This document shows, in pieces, positions 36,348-46,006 of a DNA stretch of 64,000 nucleotides. The stretch is taken from the NCBI RefSeq assembly GCF_016775475.1, contig NZ_JAEUXJ010000001.1, positions 62,001-126,000 of the forward strand. The letters are read 5' to 3'. Numbering within the stretch: the first letter of the stretch is position 1; every line of letters starts with the position of its first letter. A model generated the notes under the pieces. The model was not told the DNA's origin. It was given only the letters and a program-made list of their open reading frames with translations, and did no database searches. The stretch comes from Belnapia mucosa. Its GTDB lineage: Bacteria > Pseudomonadota > Alphaproteobacteria > Acetobacterales > Acetobacteraceae. The position numbers and the translations under genes are program-made.

Positions 36348-39300
36348 ATGCCCCGTCCCCACCTGCTCCAGGCGCTTCGCGACCGCGTGCTGCTCTGCGA
36401 CGGCGGCATGGGCAGCCGCGTGCAGGCCCTCACCCTGGATATCGACAAGGATTATTGGGGCAAGGAGAACTGCACCGAGGTGCTGAACCTCTCCCGCCCC
36501 GACCTCGTCCGCGAGATCCATCGCGGCTATTACGAGGCCGGCGCCGATATGGTGCTGACCAACAGCTTCGGTGGCTCGCCCGTGACGCTCGGCGAATTCG
36601 AGCTGACGGAGCGTGCCTTCGAGGTCAACAAGCTGGCCGGTGAGCTGGCGCGCGAGGCGGCCGAGAGCTTCGCCGATGGCCGTGATCGCTGGGTGATCGG
36701 CGATATCGGCCCGGGGACGAAGCTGCCGAGCCTCGGCCATATCGCCTATGACGATCTCCAGGCGGCGCTGGAGGAACAGTGCCGCGGGCTGATCGCCGGC
36801 GGCGTCGATGCCATCCTGACCGAGACCAACCAGGATACGCTCTTCATCAAGGCCGCGGTGAATGCGGCCAAGGCGGCGCTGAAGCGGGCCGGCAGCGACA
36901 TCCCGATCTTCGTCCAGGTGACGGTGGAGACGACGGGCACGCTGCTGGTCGGCCCCGATATCGCCGCGGCGGCGACCGTGACCCATGCGCTCGACGTGCC
37001 GCTGATGGGGCTGAACTGCGCGACCGGCCCGCAGGAGATGGCGGAACACGTCCGCTGGCTGTCGCAGAACTGGCCCGGCCTCATCAGCGTGCAGCCCAAT
37101 GCCGGCCTGCCGGAGCTTGTGGACGGCAAGACCCACTACCCCCTCGGCGCCGAGGAGATGGCGAGCTGGATGGAGCGCTTCGTCCGCGAGGACGGCGTCA
37201 ACCTCATCGGCGGCTGCTGCGGCACCTCGACCCCGCATATCGCCGCGCTTGATGCCATGCTGCGGAAGCACGATGCCTGGCGCCCGGCGCCGGTCGCCCG
37301 CAAGTATCATTGGATCCCCTCCGTCGCCTCGCTCTACGGCGCCGTCTCGTTGCGGCAGGAGAATGCCTATTTCTCCATCGGCGAGCGCTGCAACGCCAAT
37401 GGCTCCAAGGCCTGGCGCGAGCGGCAGGCGGCGCATGACTGGGATGGCTGCGTCGCCATGGGCCGCGAGCAGGTGGGCGAGGGGTCCAACAGCCTCGATA
37501 TCTGCACCGCCTTCGTCGGCCGCGACGAGATGGCGGAGATGAACGAGGTCGTCACCCGCTTCACCTCCTCGGTCAACGCCCCGCTGGTGATCGACAGCAC
37601 CGAGACGCCGGTGATCGAGGCCGCGCTGAAGCGGCATGGCGGCAAGCCGATCATCAACTCGATCAATTTCGAGGATGGCGAGGGTGCAGCGCATGACCGC
37701 CTGGTGCTGGCGAAGAAATTCGGCGCCGCCGTCATCGCGCTGACCATCGACGAGGTCGGCATGGCGAAGACGGCGGAGGACAAGCTCCGCATCGCCCGCC
37801 GCCTGGTCGATTTCGCCTGCAACACCTATGGCCTGCCGCAGTCCGACCTGCTGATCGACCCGCTGACCTTCACCATCGCCACCGGCAACGAGGACGACCG
37901 CAAGCTCGGCCAGTGGACGCTGGAGGGCATCAAGATGATCCGGGAGGAATTCCCCGACATCCAGATCATCCTCGGCTTGTCGAACATCTCCTTCGGCCTG
38001 AACCCGGCGGCGCGGCATGTGCTGAACAGCGTCTTCCTCGACCATGCGGTGAAGGCCGGCATGACCGGGGCGATCGTCCATGTCTCGAAGATCAAGCCGC
38101 TGCACCTGATCCCGCCGGAGGAGGTGGAGGTCGCCGAGGACCTGATCTTCGACCGCCGCCGCGAGGGCTACGACCCGCTGCAGAAGCTGCTCGAGATCTT
38201 CTCCGGCCGGAAGGCGGCGGACAACGTGAAGAAGGTCCGCGCCGAGACGGTCGAGGGCCGGCTCAAGGACCGCATCGTCGATGGCGACCGCAAGGGGCTG
38301 AACGAGGAGCTGCAGGACGCGCTCGACCAGGGCATCGCGCCGCTCGCCATCATCAACGACGTGCTGCTCGACGGCATGAAGGTGGTGGGCGAGCTGTTCG
38401 GTGCCGGCAAGATGCAGCTGCCCTTCGTCCTCCAGAGCGCGGAGACGATGAAGGCCGCCGTCGCCTATCTCGAACCCTTCATGGAGAAGGTCGAGGGCCA
38501 GGAGAAGGGCACCATCGTCCTCGCCACGGTGAAGGGCGATGTGCATGACATCGGCAAGAACCTGGTCGATATCATCCTGACCAACAACGGCTACCGCGTC
38601 GTCAATCTCGGCATCAAGGTGCCGCTGGCCGACATGGTCGCCGCCGTCCGCGAGCACAAGGCGCATGCCATCGGCATGTCCGGCCTGCTGGTGAAGTCGA
38701 CCGTGGTGATGCGCGAGAACCTGGAGGAGATGAGCCGCATCGGCCTCGACGTGCCGGTGCTGCTCGGCGGCGCCGCGCTGACCCGCAACTATGTCGAGGA
38801 TGACTGCGTCCGCGCCTATGCCAATGGCGAGCCGACCGGGCGCGTCGCCTATGCGCGGGATGCCTTCGACGGCCTGCACCTGATGGACAAGGTGACGGGC
38901 AATGGCTTCGACGACTACCTCGCCGCCATCCAGTCCAAGCGCAAGGGCAAGTCGCGCAACGAAAGCCGCACCCTCGGCACCGCCGATCCGCGCGGCTTCG
39001 CCCCTGTCGATGTCGCCTATGCCGAGGCCCGACGCCGCCGCCTGACCGCGGAGGAACCGGTGCCGGCGCCGCCCTTCTGGGGCGCCCGCGTCATCGAGGC
39101 AGCGCCGAAGGCCATCATTCCCTTCATCAACGAGCGCAGCCTCTACCAATTCCAGTGGGGCTTCCGGAAGCAGGGCCGCAGCCTGGACGACTTCCTCGGC
39201 TGGGCGAAGCAGGAGCTGCGGCCGGTGCTGAAGCGCATGCTGGCGCTGACCGAGGCCGAGGACATCCTCCGGCCCCAGGCGATCTATGGCTATTGGAAAT

Positions 39301-39854
39301 GCGCCGGCGCGGGCAATGACCTCATTCTCTTCGAAGAGGATGGCGTGACGGAGGCCTGCCGCTTCACCCTGCCGCGCCAGCCGAAGCAGGATGGCGAGTG
39401 CATCGCCGATTTCGTCCGCGACATCGCCGATGGGCCGGAGCGGCGCGACGTCATCGGCCTGCAGGTCGTCACCGTCGGCCAGAAGGCGAGTGATGTGGCG
39501 CGCATCTGGTTCGAGGACAACCGCTACCAGGACTATCTCTACCTGCACGGCCTCAGCGTCGAGATGGCGGAGGCAATGGCCGAATACGTACATAAGCGCA
39601 TCCGCGCCGAATGGGGCTTCGCCGGCGACGACGACCGCGACATGGACAAGATGCTGCAGCAAGGCTATCGCGGCGGCCGCTACAGCTTCGGTTATCCCGC
39701 CTGTCCGCGGCTGGAGGATCAGGTGCCGTTGCTGCGTCTGCTCGGTGCCGAGCGCATCGGCGTCTCCATCAGCGACGAATGGCAGTTGCATCCCGAGCAA
39801 TCGACAAGTGCGATCGTGCTGCATCACCCGCGGGCGAAATACTTTTCGGTCTAG
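36348..39854 (+). CDS. metH: Cobalamin-dependent methionine synthase MetH
   Basis: This 1168-residue enzyme methylates homocysteine using methyltetrahydrofolate through methylcobalamin. Four modules are present in order: homocysteine domain (zinc Cys224 in GLNCATGP and Cys290-Cys291 in GGCCGT), pterin domain (FSIGERCNANGSK and following), cobalamin domain with His733 in GDVHDIGKN, and the C-terminal SAM-reactivation domain ending GYPACPRLEDQ. It is full length for the family. It sits 9 bases after the SahR-like regulator, so it is probably in that regulator's operon. No cobalamin or SAM riboswitch is seen upstream. Confidence 0.97.
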   Translation: MPRPHLLQALRDRVLLCDGGMGSRVQALTLDIDKDYWGKENCTEVLNLSRPDLVREIHRGYYEAGADMVLTNSFGGSPVTLGEFELTERAFEVNKLAGELAREAAESFADGRDRWVIGDIGPGTKLPSLGHIAYDDLQAALEEQCRGLIAGGVDAILTETNQDTLFIKAAVNAAKAALKRAGSDIPIFVQVTVETTGTLLVGPDIAAAATVTHALDVPLMGLNCATGPQEMAEHVRWLSQNWPGLISVQPNAGLPELVDGKTHYPLGAEEMASWMERFVREDGVNLIGGCCGTSTPHIAALDAMLRKHDAWRPAPVARKYHWIPSVASLYGAVSLRQENAYFSIGERCNANGSKAWRERQAAHDWDGCVAMGREQVGEGSNSLDICTAFVGRDEMAEMNEVVTRFTSSVNAPLVIDSTETPVIEAALKRHGGKPIINSINFEDGEGAAHDRLVLAKKFGAAVIALTIDEVGMAKTAEDKLRIARRLVDFACNTYGLPQSDLLIDPLTFTIATGNEDDRKLGQWTLEGIKMIREEFPDIQIILGLSNISFGLNPAARHVLNSVFLDHAVKAGMTGAIVHVSKIKPLHLIPPEEVEVAEDLIFDRRREGYDPLQKLLEIFSGRKAADNVKKVRAETVEGRLKDRIVDGDRKGLNEELQDALDQGIAPLAIINDVLLDGMKVVGELFGAGKMQLPFVLQSAETMKAAVAYLEPFMEKVEGQEKGTIVLATVKGDVHDIGKNLVDIILTNNGYRVVNLGIKVPLADMVAAVREHKAHAIGMSGLLVKSTVVMRENLEEMSRIGLDVPVLLGGAALTRNYVEDDCVRAYANGEPTGRVAYARDAFDGLHLMDKVTGNGFDDYLAAIQSKRKGKSRNESRTLGTADPRGFAPVDVAYAEARRRRLTAEEPVPAPPFWGARVIEAAPKAIIPFINERSLYQFQWGFRKQGRSLDDFLGWAKQELRPVLKRMLALTEAEDILRPQAIYGYWKCAGAGNDLILFEEDGVTEACRFTLPRQPKQDGECIADFVRDIADGPERRDVIGLQVVTVGQKASDVARIWFEDNRYQDYLYLHGLSVEMAEAMAEYVHKRIRAEWGFAGDDDRDMDKMLQQGYRGGRYSFGYPACPRLEDQVPLLRLLGAERIGVSISDEWQLHPEQSTSAIVLHHPRAKYFSV

Positions 39855-39861
39855 CGATCGA

Positions 39862-39884
39862 GCAGTTCCCGCGGGAAGCACTGC
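39862..39884 (+). terminator. Hairpin after metH
   Basis: A 12-base perfect palindrome TTCCCGCGGGAA (39866-39877) lies 11 bases after the metH stop, flanked by GCAGT and ACTGC, which can pair as an outer stem. No clear U-tract follows. It may end the metH transcript or be a protein site before the next gene. Confidence 0.4.
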
Positions 39885-39976
39885 CTCCCGCTGCTTTGAT
39901 CGGGCGACAACCCCCGCCCGGTCGCGAGTTCCGCTAGGGTGCTCGGGACGCTGGGCCCCAAGCCGAGGAACGCATC

Positions 39977-41752
39977 GTGCCCGAGGAAGGCCGCAAACCG
40001 GCGCCGGATATGGAGCCCATTCGCGCCTTCGCCGAGGAATCTCCGGCCGCGGTGGCGGTGCTCAGTGGGCCGGCGCATCGGCTGCTTTATGTGAATCCCG
40101 CCTTCGCCCTCGCCGCCGGGCAGGCGGCGGAGATGCTGTGCGGCCGCAGCCTGGCGGAAGTCCTGCCGGATATTGCTGAAACCGGCTTCCTGCTGCCGCT
40201 CGACCAGGTGCGCTCCACCGGCCGCAGCCGCCATGCGGAGGCGCTGCCAATCCCGCTCGGCCGCAGCCGGCTCTGGGATGCCGAAGCCTCGCCGTTGCGT
40301 GGCCGCGACGGCTCCATCCTCGGCGTGCTGGTGCAACTCCGCGACGCGACCCGACGGGAGGCGCGGCTGCGCCGGACCGCGGGGCTGCGCAATTGCGGGC
40401 CGGCTGGCCTCGGACTCGATGCCCGCTATCGCGCCCTGGTCGAGGCCGGCGCGCTGGCCGTCTGGACCGCCACGACCGATGGCGCGGTGATCGGCATGGG
40501 CGGCTGGGCCGCCCTGACCGGCCAGACTCCCGCCGGCTCCGCCGGCTGGGGCTGGCTCGATGCCGTGCACCCGGAGGAGCGCGAGGCGACCCGCGAGCGC
40601 TGGACCCGGGCGCTGGCCACCGGCGGCATCTACGAGGCCGAATACCGGCTATGTGCCCCGAATGGCCGCTGGCGCTGGACCGCCGCCCGCGCCGCGCCGG
40701 TGCGCGATGCCGAGGGGCGCATCCTCGAATGGCTCGGCGTCAATACCGATATCGATTCCCGCAAGCGCACCGAACGGGCGCTGCGCGACAGCGAGGCCCG
40801 CTTCCGCACCCTGGCCGAGGCCATGCCGCATCTGGTCTGGCAGACCGATCCGAATGGCGTGCCGAGCTACCTCAATTCCCGCTGGGAGGAGGCGACGGGC
40901 CTCGGCCTGGAACAGCTCCGCGGCGGCGGCTGGGCCTCGGCCTTGCACCCGGACGACCGGCCGGCCCTGGCCGCTGCCTGGGCCCGGGCCCTCGCCGAGG
41001 GCGGCGAGTATGACGCCGATGCCCGCATCCGCGACCGCGAGGGCTGCTACCGCTGGCACCGCATCCGCGCCGCCCCGGTCCGCAACCCCGCCGGCGCGAT
41101 CCGCCACTGGGTCGGCACCTGCACCGATATCGAGGAGCGGCACCGCGCCGAGGCCCAACTCCGCGAGGCACTGGTGGCGCGCGAGACGATCTCGCGCGAG
41201 GCCGAGCACCGGATGAAGAACAGCCTCCAGCTCGTCGCCGCCCTGCTGCGCCTCCAGGCCGGGCGGGTCGCCGAGCCGGCGGCGCGCGAGGCGCTGGATG
41301 CCGCGACGGCCCGCGTCCAGGCCGTGGCCGAGGCGCATCGCGCCCTGCAACGCAGCCCGGACCACCGCTCCATCCGCCTGTCCGACATGCTGCGGGAGCT
41401 GGCGGCCGGTGCCACGGTGCAGCATCCGGGCGCCGATATCCGCATCGCCGCGCCGGAGGATCTGCAGCTCGATGCCGAGCGCGCCATCCCGCTGGCCCTG
41501 ATCCTGTCGGAGCTGGTGACCCAGGCGCTCCACCAGGCCGGCCCGGTCCTGCTCTCGGCCCGGCGGGAGGGCGAGGCGATCCTCGCCGAGGTGACCGAGC
41601 CGCCGGGCGCCGAGGCGCAGGCTGAAGGGCTCGGCTCCACCGTCATCCGCGCCCTGGCGCGGCAGATCGCCGCCGAGCTGGTGAGCGAGGCGGCGCCGGA
41701 AGGCGGGCGGCGGATGGCGCTGCGGCTGGCGGCCGATGGCGCCGGCCGATGA
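39977..41752 (+). CDS. PAS-domain histidine kinase (HisKA_2) with degenerate ATP-binding domain
   Basis: This 591-residue soluble protein has three PAS domains (about 15-125, 150-265 and 275-395) and a HisKA_2 dimerisation domain with phospho-acceptor His411 in EAEHRMKNSLQLVAALLRLQA. The C-terminal HATPase region is eroded: the N-box reads LSELVTQAL (Ser511 and Gln516 where Asn is expected) and the G1 box reads VTEPPGA (541-544) instead of DxGxG; a GLGS remains later. It may be phosphorylated by another kinase or act as a pseudokinase. GTG at 39977 follows GAGGAAC; an ATG at 40010 is an alternative. A hairpin overlaps its stop. Confidence 0.85.
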   Translation: MPEEGRKPAPDMEPIRAFAEESPAAVAVLSGPAHRLLYVNPAFALAAGQAAEMLCGRSLAEVLPDIAETGFLLPLDQVRSTGRSRHAEALPIPLGRSRLWDAEASPLRGRDGSILGVLVQLRDATRREARLRRTAGLRNCGPAGLGLDARYRALVEAGALAVWTATTDGAVIGMGGWAALTGQTPAGSAGWGWLDAVHPEEREATRERWTRALATGGIYEAEYRLCAPNGRWRWTAARAAPVRDAEGRILEWLGVNTDIDSRKRTERALRDSEARFRTLAEAMPHLVWQTDPNGVPSYLNSRWEEATGLGLEQLRGGGWASALHPDDRPALAAAWARALAEGGEYDADARIRDREGCYRWHRIRAAPVRNPAGAIRHWVGTCTDIEERHRAEAQLREALVARETISREAEHRMKNSLQLVAALLRLQAGRVAEPAAREALDAATARVQAVAEAHRALQRSPDHRSIRLSDMLRELAAGATVQHPGADIRIAAPEDLQLDAERAIPLALILSELVTQALHQAGPVLLSARREGEAILAEVTEPPGAEAQAEGLGSTVIRALARQIAAELVSEAAPEGGRRMALRLAADGAGR

Positions 41753-41774
41753 CCCGCGATCATTGACCGCGGGT
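41752..41774 (+). terminator. Hairpin after the PAS kinase gene
   Basis: ACCCGCG (41752-41758) and CGCGGGT (41768-41774) form a perfect 7-base stem with a 9-base loop starting at the last base of the stop codon; the following sequence is T-containing but has no strict U-run. It is placed between convergent genes. Confidence 0.5.
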
Positions 41775-41843
41775 TATCGTCCGGCCTGTTGTTGGGTCGC
41801 ATGATTCACGCCTCCGGCTGTTCCAGCCTTCGGCGATCACGCT

Positions 41844-43565
41844 CTATGCCGCGCAGCCCTCATCCCTGAGCAGCCGCTCCACAGTTTCGGCCGGGACATC
41901 GCCCGCAGTGAAGGCCTCGCCCGGGCCGCGCAGCAACACGAAGCGCAGCGCCCCGTCCCGCACCTTCTTGTCCTTGCGCATCCGCCCCAGCAACGCCGCG
42001 ACCGAGAAGCCGCGCGGCAGGTCGCCAATCCGCGCCGGCAGGCCGCAGGCCTGGAGATGGGCGATGACCCGCCCCGGCAATTCCTGGCTGCAATGGCCGA
42101 GCCGAGCCGAGAGGCTGGCGGCGAGGCCAAGCCCGACCGCCACCGCCTCCCCATGCAGCAGGGTGCCGCCATAGCCGCATTCGGCTTCCAGCGCATGGCC
42201 GAAGGTATGGCCCAGATTGAGTAGGGCCCGGCCGCCCTCGGCGCTTTCCTCCCGCTCATCGCCGGCGACGACGGCGGATTTCAGCCGGCAACTCTCCAGC
42301 ACCGCGGTCACCAGCGCCTCGCTCTCGCCGCGCACCAGCGCCTCGCCCTGGGTCTCGCACCAGTGCCAGAGCCGTTCGCCGGAGAGCAGCCCGTGCTTCG
42401 CCACCTCGGCATAGCCGGCGCGCAACTCCCGCGCGGGCAGGGTGGCGAGCGTCGCGGTATCGGCCAGCACGATGCGCGGCTGGTGGAAGGCGCCGACCAG
42501 GTTCTTGCCGAGGGCGAGATTGACGCCGGTCTTGCCGCCGACCGAACTGTCCACCTGGGCCAGCAGCGTCGTCGGCACCTGCACGAAGGGCAGGCCGCGC
42601 AGCGCGATGGCGGCGGCGAAGCCGGCCAGGTCGCCCACCACGCCGCCGCCGAGGGCGATCACCGCCGTCCGCCGGTCGGCGCCGGCGGCCAGCATCCGCT
42701 CCAGCACCAGCTGCAAGCGGGAGAAGTCCTTGCTCGCCTCGCCGGGCGGGACGGTGATCTCGGCCAGCAAGGCGAAGCCTGCCTCCTCCAACCCCGCCCG
42801 CAGCGTCGGCAGGTGCAGCGGCCCGACCGTCTCATCCGTCACCACCACCGCGTGCCGCGCCGGCAGCACGGGCGCCAGCAGCGCCCCAGCCCGGGCCAGC
42901 AGCCCGTCGCCCACCACGATCTCGTAGCTGCGCTCGCCGAGCGTCACCGGCAGCCGGGCCGGGGGCTGCCAGGACTCCAGCGCCTCCTGCACCCGGCGGG
43001 TGGTGGTCTCGGGACTCTCGTCGGAACAGGCGATCACGATATCGGCCTCGGCATAGAGGGGGTGGCGCGCCGCCATCAGCCGCTCCAGCACCTCGGCCGG
43101 ATCGGCGTTGAGGAACATCGGCCGGTGTTCCCGCCCCGCGACCCGGCGCAGCAGGGTCGGCATCCGGCAATGCAGCCAGATGGAGACGGCGCCGGAGGCA
43201 CGGATGGCGGCGCGGGTCCGGGCATCGGCGAAGGCGCCGCCGCCGGTCGCCAGCACGATGGGCGGGCCGGCCAGCAGCCGGGCGATCACCCGCCGTTCGC
43301 CATCGCGGAAATGCGCCTCGCCATAGCGGGCGAAGATATCCGTGATGGGCAGGCCCGCCGCCGCCTCGATCTCGGCATCGGCATCGAGGAAGGGCAGGCC
43401 CAGCCGCATGGCCAAGCGGCGGCCGATCGAGGTCTTCCCCGCGCCGGGCATGCCGACCAGGACGATGGCGCGCCGATGCGCCGCGGGCGGGCTGCTGCCG
43501 GGCCAGGCGGGAAGGGCGGGGACCTCCGTCGTTGATGCGAAGGCGTTGGCGATGTTGCGCGACAC
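41844..43565 (-). CDS. aroK-aroB: Fused shikimate kinase and 3-dehydroquinate synthase
   Basis: This 573-residue protein joins two shikimate-pathway enzymes. Residues 30-195 are shikimate kinase (P-loop GMPGAGKTS at 38-46, DADAEIE, ATGGGAF, LHCRMPTLLRRV, REHRPMF). Residues 205-573 are dehydroquinate synthase (GGGVVGDLAGFAAA, VDSSVGGKTGVN, LNLGHTFGHALEAE with zinc ligands). The two genes are adjacent in most proteobacteria; a translational fusion is reported in some alphaproteobacteria. The start is GTG; no Shine-Dalgarno is visible, and CCTCCCTCC lies just upstream instead. It is divergent from the small membrane protein and xerD. Confidence 0.93.
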   Translation of the reverse strand: MSRNIANAFASTTEVPALPAWPGSSPPAAHRRAIVLVGMPGAGKTSIGRRLAMRLGLPFLDADAEIEAAAGLPITDIFARYGEAHFRDGERRVIARLLAGPPIVLATGGGAFADARTRAAIRASGAVSIWLHCRMPTLLRRVAGREHRPMFLNADPAEVLERLMAARHPLYAEADIVIACSDESPETTTRRVQEALESWQPPARLPVTLGERSYEIVVGDGLLARAGALLAPVLPARHAVVVTDETVGPLHLPTLRAGLEEAGFALLAEITVPPGEASKDFSRLQLVLERMLAAGADRRTAVIALGGGVVGDLAGFAAAIALRGLPFVQVPTTLLAQVDSSVGGKTGVNLALGKNLVGAFHQPRIVLADTATLATLPARELRAGYAEVAKHGLLSGERLWHWCETQGEALVRGESEALVTAVLESCRLKSAVVAGDEREESAEGGRALLNLGHTFGHALEAECGYGGTLLHGEAVAVGLGLAASLSARLGHCSQELPGRVIAHLQACGLPARIGDLPRGFSVAALLGRMRKDKKVRDGALRFVLLRGPGEAFTAGDVPAETVERLLRDEGCAA

Positions 43566-43651
43566 GATGGAGGGAGGCTAGCACACCGCGGCCCCGATGC
43601 GATGGGGCTGGCTTCGTTGCGGAAGCCGCGTAGTCCTGAGGAGCTTTCCCT

Positions 43652-43798
43652 ATGTTCCGCCGCCCCATCCTGCTGCTGGCCGCGATCCTGCTTGCCCTGG
43701 TCGTGGCGGGGCTGCTTGCGATCGGCGCCTTCCCGCCCTCGGTCAGCCCGACCGCGGTGGAGCGCACCCTGCCGAACGACCGCTTCCAGACTCGCTAG
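43652..43798 (+). CDS. Small single-span membrane protein upstream of xerD (48 residues)
   Basis: A 48-codon frame encodes MFRRP followed by a 22-residue hydrophobic span (ILLLAAILLALVVAGLLAIGAF), then PPSVSPTAVERTLPNDRF. The ribosome site GAGGAG lies 9 bases before the ATG. The frame ends 10 bases before the xerD start, so they are likely co-transcribed. A similar small protein with the PNDRF-type ending recurs before xerD in related genomes from memory, but I cannot check this. The N-terminal Arg pair and the tail with Pro suggest an N-in single-pass protein. Function unknown. Confidence 0.75.
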   Translation: MFRRPILLLAAILLALVVAGLLAIGAFPPSVSPTAVERTLPNDRFQTR

Positions 43799-43808
43799 GA
43801 TTCGGCGC

Positions 43809-44723
43809 TTGGCCGCCGCCCTGCGCGAGGCCTTCCTCGAGATGCTGGCGGCCGAGCGCGGGGCCGCCCGCAATACCCTCGCGGCCTACGGCACGGATCT
43901 CGAGGATTTCGCCGCTTTCTGCGCCCGCCGCGGCCTGCCGCCCGAGGCGGCGGGGGCGGATGCGTTGAGCGACTATCTCCGCTCGCTGGCCGATCTCGGG
44001 CTGAAGCCCCGCACCATGGCGCGGCGGCTTTCGGCCTTGCGGCAATTCTTCCGCTTCCTGGCGCGGGAGGGGTTGCGGCCCGACGACCCGACCGAGCTGC
44101 TGGAAGGGCCGCGCCCGACCCCGCCGCTGCCGAAGCCGCTGGCCGAGGAGGAGGTCGCTGGCCTGCTGGAAGGCGCCGCCCGCCTGCCCAAGGGCCGCGG
44201 CCCGCTGGCGGTCGCGGCGATCGAGCTGCTCTACGGCGCCGGGCTGCGGGCGAGCGAGCTGGTGGCGCTGCCGGCCGCCGCGCTCCGCCCCGACCAGCCG
44301 ATGATTGCCGTGCGCGGCAAGGGCGGGCGGGAGCGGCTGGTGCCGATCTCGGCCGGCGCCCGCGCCGCCGCCGCGGCGATGCGGGAGAGGGCGGAGGCAG
44401 GCGAGGACCGCCAGGCGGAGGCGCGGCGGCTGCGCTGGCTGTTTCCCTCGCGCGGCGCCGCCGGCCATATGACCCGCCAGGGCCTCGGCCTGCTGCTGAA
44501 GGAGGCGGCGGATGCCGCCGGACTGCCGCCGGAGCGGGTCAGCCCACACGTGCTGCGCCATTCCTTCGCCAGCCACCTGCTGGCGCGCGGCGCCGATCTG
44601 CGCAGCCTGCAGCTCCTGCTCGGCCATGCCGATATCGCCACTACCCAGATCTACACCAAGGTCATGGAGGAGAGGCTGCGCGCCCTGGTCGAGGCGCATC
44701 ATCCGCTGGCCGAGGAGGATTAG
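43809..44723 (+). CDS. xerD: Tyrosine recombinase XerD
   Basis: This 304-residue recombinase resolves chromosome dimers at dif with XerC. From the TTG start the catalytic residues are Arg147 (GLRASEL), Lys171 (RGKGGRERL), His247 and Arg250 (HVLRHSF), His273 (LGHADI) and Tyr282 (TQIYTKV), all intact, with the core-binding domain at 1-100. TTG at 43809 is chosen because AGGA lies 8 bases upstream and the length then matches XerD; ATG at 43842 is an alternative. The frame extends upstream over the small membrane gene but is not coding there. Its TAG overlaps the convergent chemotaxis gene stop. Confidence 0.93.
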   Translation: MAAALREAFLEMLAAERGAARNTLAAYGTDLEDFAAFCARRGLPPEAAGADALSDYLRSLADLGLKPRTMARRLSALRQFFRFLAREGLRPDDPTELLEGPRPTPPLPKPLAEEEVAGLLEGAARLPKGRGPLAVAAIELLYGAGLRASELVALPAAALRPDQPMIAVRGKGGRERLVPISAGARAAAAAMRERAEAGEDRQAEARRLRWLFPSRGAAGHMTRQGLGLLLKEAADAAGLPPERVSPHVLRHSFASHLLARGADLRSLQLLLGHADIATTQIYTKVMEERLRALVEAHHPLAEED

Positions 44724-46006
44724 GCGGCCCGCATCCCCTCCAGGAAGCTGCCCATATGCCGCCGCAGCTCGGCGACCCGGGTGGAGAGACCGTCCGCCGC
44801 CCGGGCGATGCGGCCGGAGCCCTCGCCGGTCTCCCGCGCCGCCTCGGACATCTGGACGATATTGGCGGCGACCGCCTGGGTGCCCCCGGCCGCCTGCTGC
44901 ACGCTGCGGGCGATCTCCTGGGTGGAGGCGCCCTGCTGCTCCACCGCCGCGGCAATGGCGGCCGCCGTCTCGTTCAGCCGCTGGATCGTCTCCGCCACGC
45001 CGCCGATCGCCGCCGCCACGCTGTCGGTCGCGCTCTGCACGGCATCGATGCGGAGGGTGATGTCCCCGGTCGCCTTGGCGGTCTGCGCCGCCAGGGTCTT
45101 CACCTCGCTCGCCACCACGGCGAAGCCCTTGCCGGCCTCGCCGGCCCGCGCCGCCTCGATGGTCGCGTTCAGCGCCAGCAGGTTGGTCTGGCCGGCGATG
45201 TCGCTGATGAGCTTCACCACATCGCCGATCCGCTGCACATCCTCGATCAGGCTGCGGACGACCTCGGTCGCGCTCCGCGCCTGCTCGGTCGCGGTGCCGG
45301 TGGCCTGGGTGGAGCGCACCACCTGCTGCCCGATCTCCTGGATCGAGGCGGTGACCTGCTCGGTGGAGGCGGCGACCGCCTCGACATTGCCCGTGGTCTC
45401 GGCCGAGGCGGCTCCGGCCGCCGCCGACTGGCCGGAGGTGCGCTCGGCCGCCGCATGCAGCGCCGCCGCATCGGTCCGCAGCGCCTCGGCCGCGCCGGCC
45501 AGCGCCGTCACCACCTCCAGCATCTCCCGCTCGAAGCGTTCGGCCATGGACTGGATGGCGGCGCGGTGGGTCGCCTCCGCCTCGACCTGGGCATGAATAT
45601 CGACCAGGGAGCCACAGGCGCGCCGCGGCTTGCCCCTGGCGTCCATGATCACCCCGCCGGTCGCCCGGAACCAGCGATAGCGGCCATCCTTGCAGCGCAG
45701 CCGGTAGGTGGTGTCGTAGCCGCGGCCGGTCTGGAGCGAGGTGGTGAAGGCGGCGAAGGTGGGTGCCACATCCTCCGGGTGCAGCCGGTCGGACCAGGAC
45801 TGCACCACATCGGGGAATTCCGCGGCGGTCTGGAAGCCGCAGAGCCGGCGGAACTCCTCCGACCAGGTCCAGCGGGCCTTGGGATGCATCGCATCCCCCT
45901 CATGCAGGACGGCATCCCAGAGGCCGACGCCGGCATGGCGGCTCAGCGTCTCCAGCCATTCGACCTTGTCGGCCCGGTCATCGTGGCGGTGTCGGAACAG
46001 CGGCAT
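44720..46006 (-). CDS. Cytoplasmic methyl-accepting chemotaxis protein with PAS domain
   Basis: This 428-residue receptor-like protein has no membrane span. An N-terminal PAS/PAC domain (about 20-150: [18 protein letters not shown] to [14 protein letters not shown]) is followed by a signalling helix bundle with the conserved tip [38 protein letters not shown]. The start MPLFRHR at 46006 is preferred because GAGG lies 6 bases before it; two other ATGs lie just upstream. It would dock on CheA/CheW in the cytoplasm and sense an internal or diffusible signal. No che genes are in the window. Confidence 0.9.
   Translation of the reverse strand: MPLFRHRHDDRADKVEWLETLSRHAGVGLWDAVLHEGDAMHPKARWTWSEEFRRLCGFQTAAEFPDVVQSWSDRLHPEDVAPTFAAFTTSLQTGRGYDTTYRLRCKDGRYRWFRATGGVIMDARGKPRRACGSLVDIHAQVEAEATHRAAIQSMAERFEREMLEVVTALAGAAEALRTDAAALHAAAERTSGQSAAAGAASAETTGNVEAVAASTEQVTASIQEIGQQVVRSTQATGTATEQARSATEVVRSLIEDVQRIGDVVKLISDIAGQTNLLALNATIEAARAGEAGKGFAVVASEVKTLAAQTAKATGDITLRIDAVQSATDSVAAAIGGVAETIQRLNETAAAIAAAVEQQGASTQEIARSVQQAAGGTQAVAANIVQMSEAARETGEGSGRIARAADGLSTRVAELRRHMGSFLEGMRAA

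Noticed and set aside
36100..36348. A SAM or cobalamin riboswitch before metH
   Set aside because: metH follows the regulator by 9 bases and no aptamer-like structure or space is available; control by the ArsR-methyltransferase regulator is more likely.
35370..39881. A minus-strand open frame of about 1500 codons opposite metH
   Set aside because: It is antisense to a full, motif-complete MetH; its composition (His, Gln, Arg, Ala, Gly-rich) is the usual product of reading high-GC genes on the other strand.
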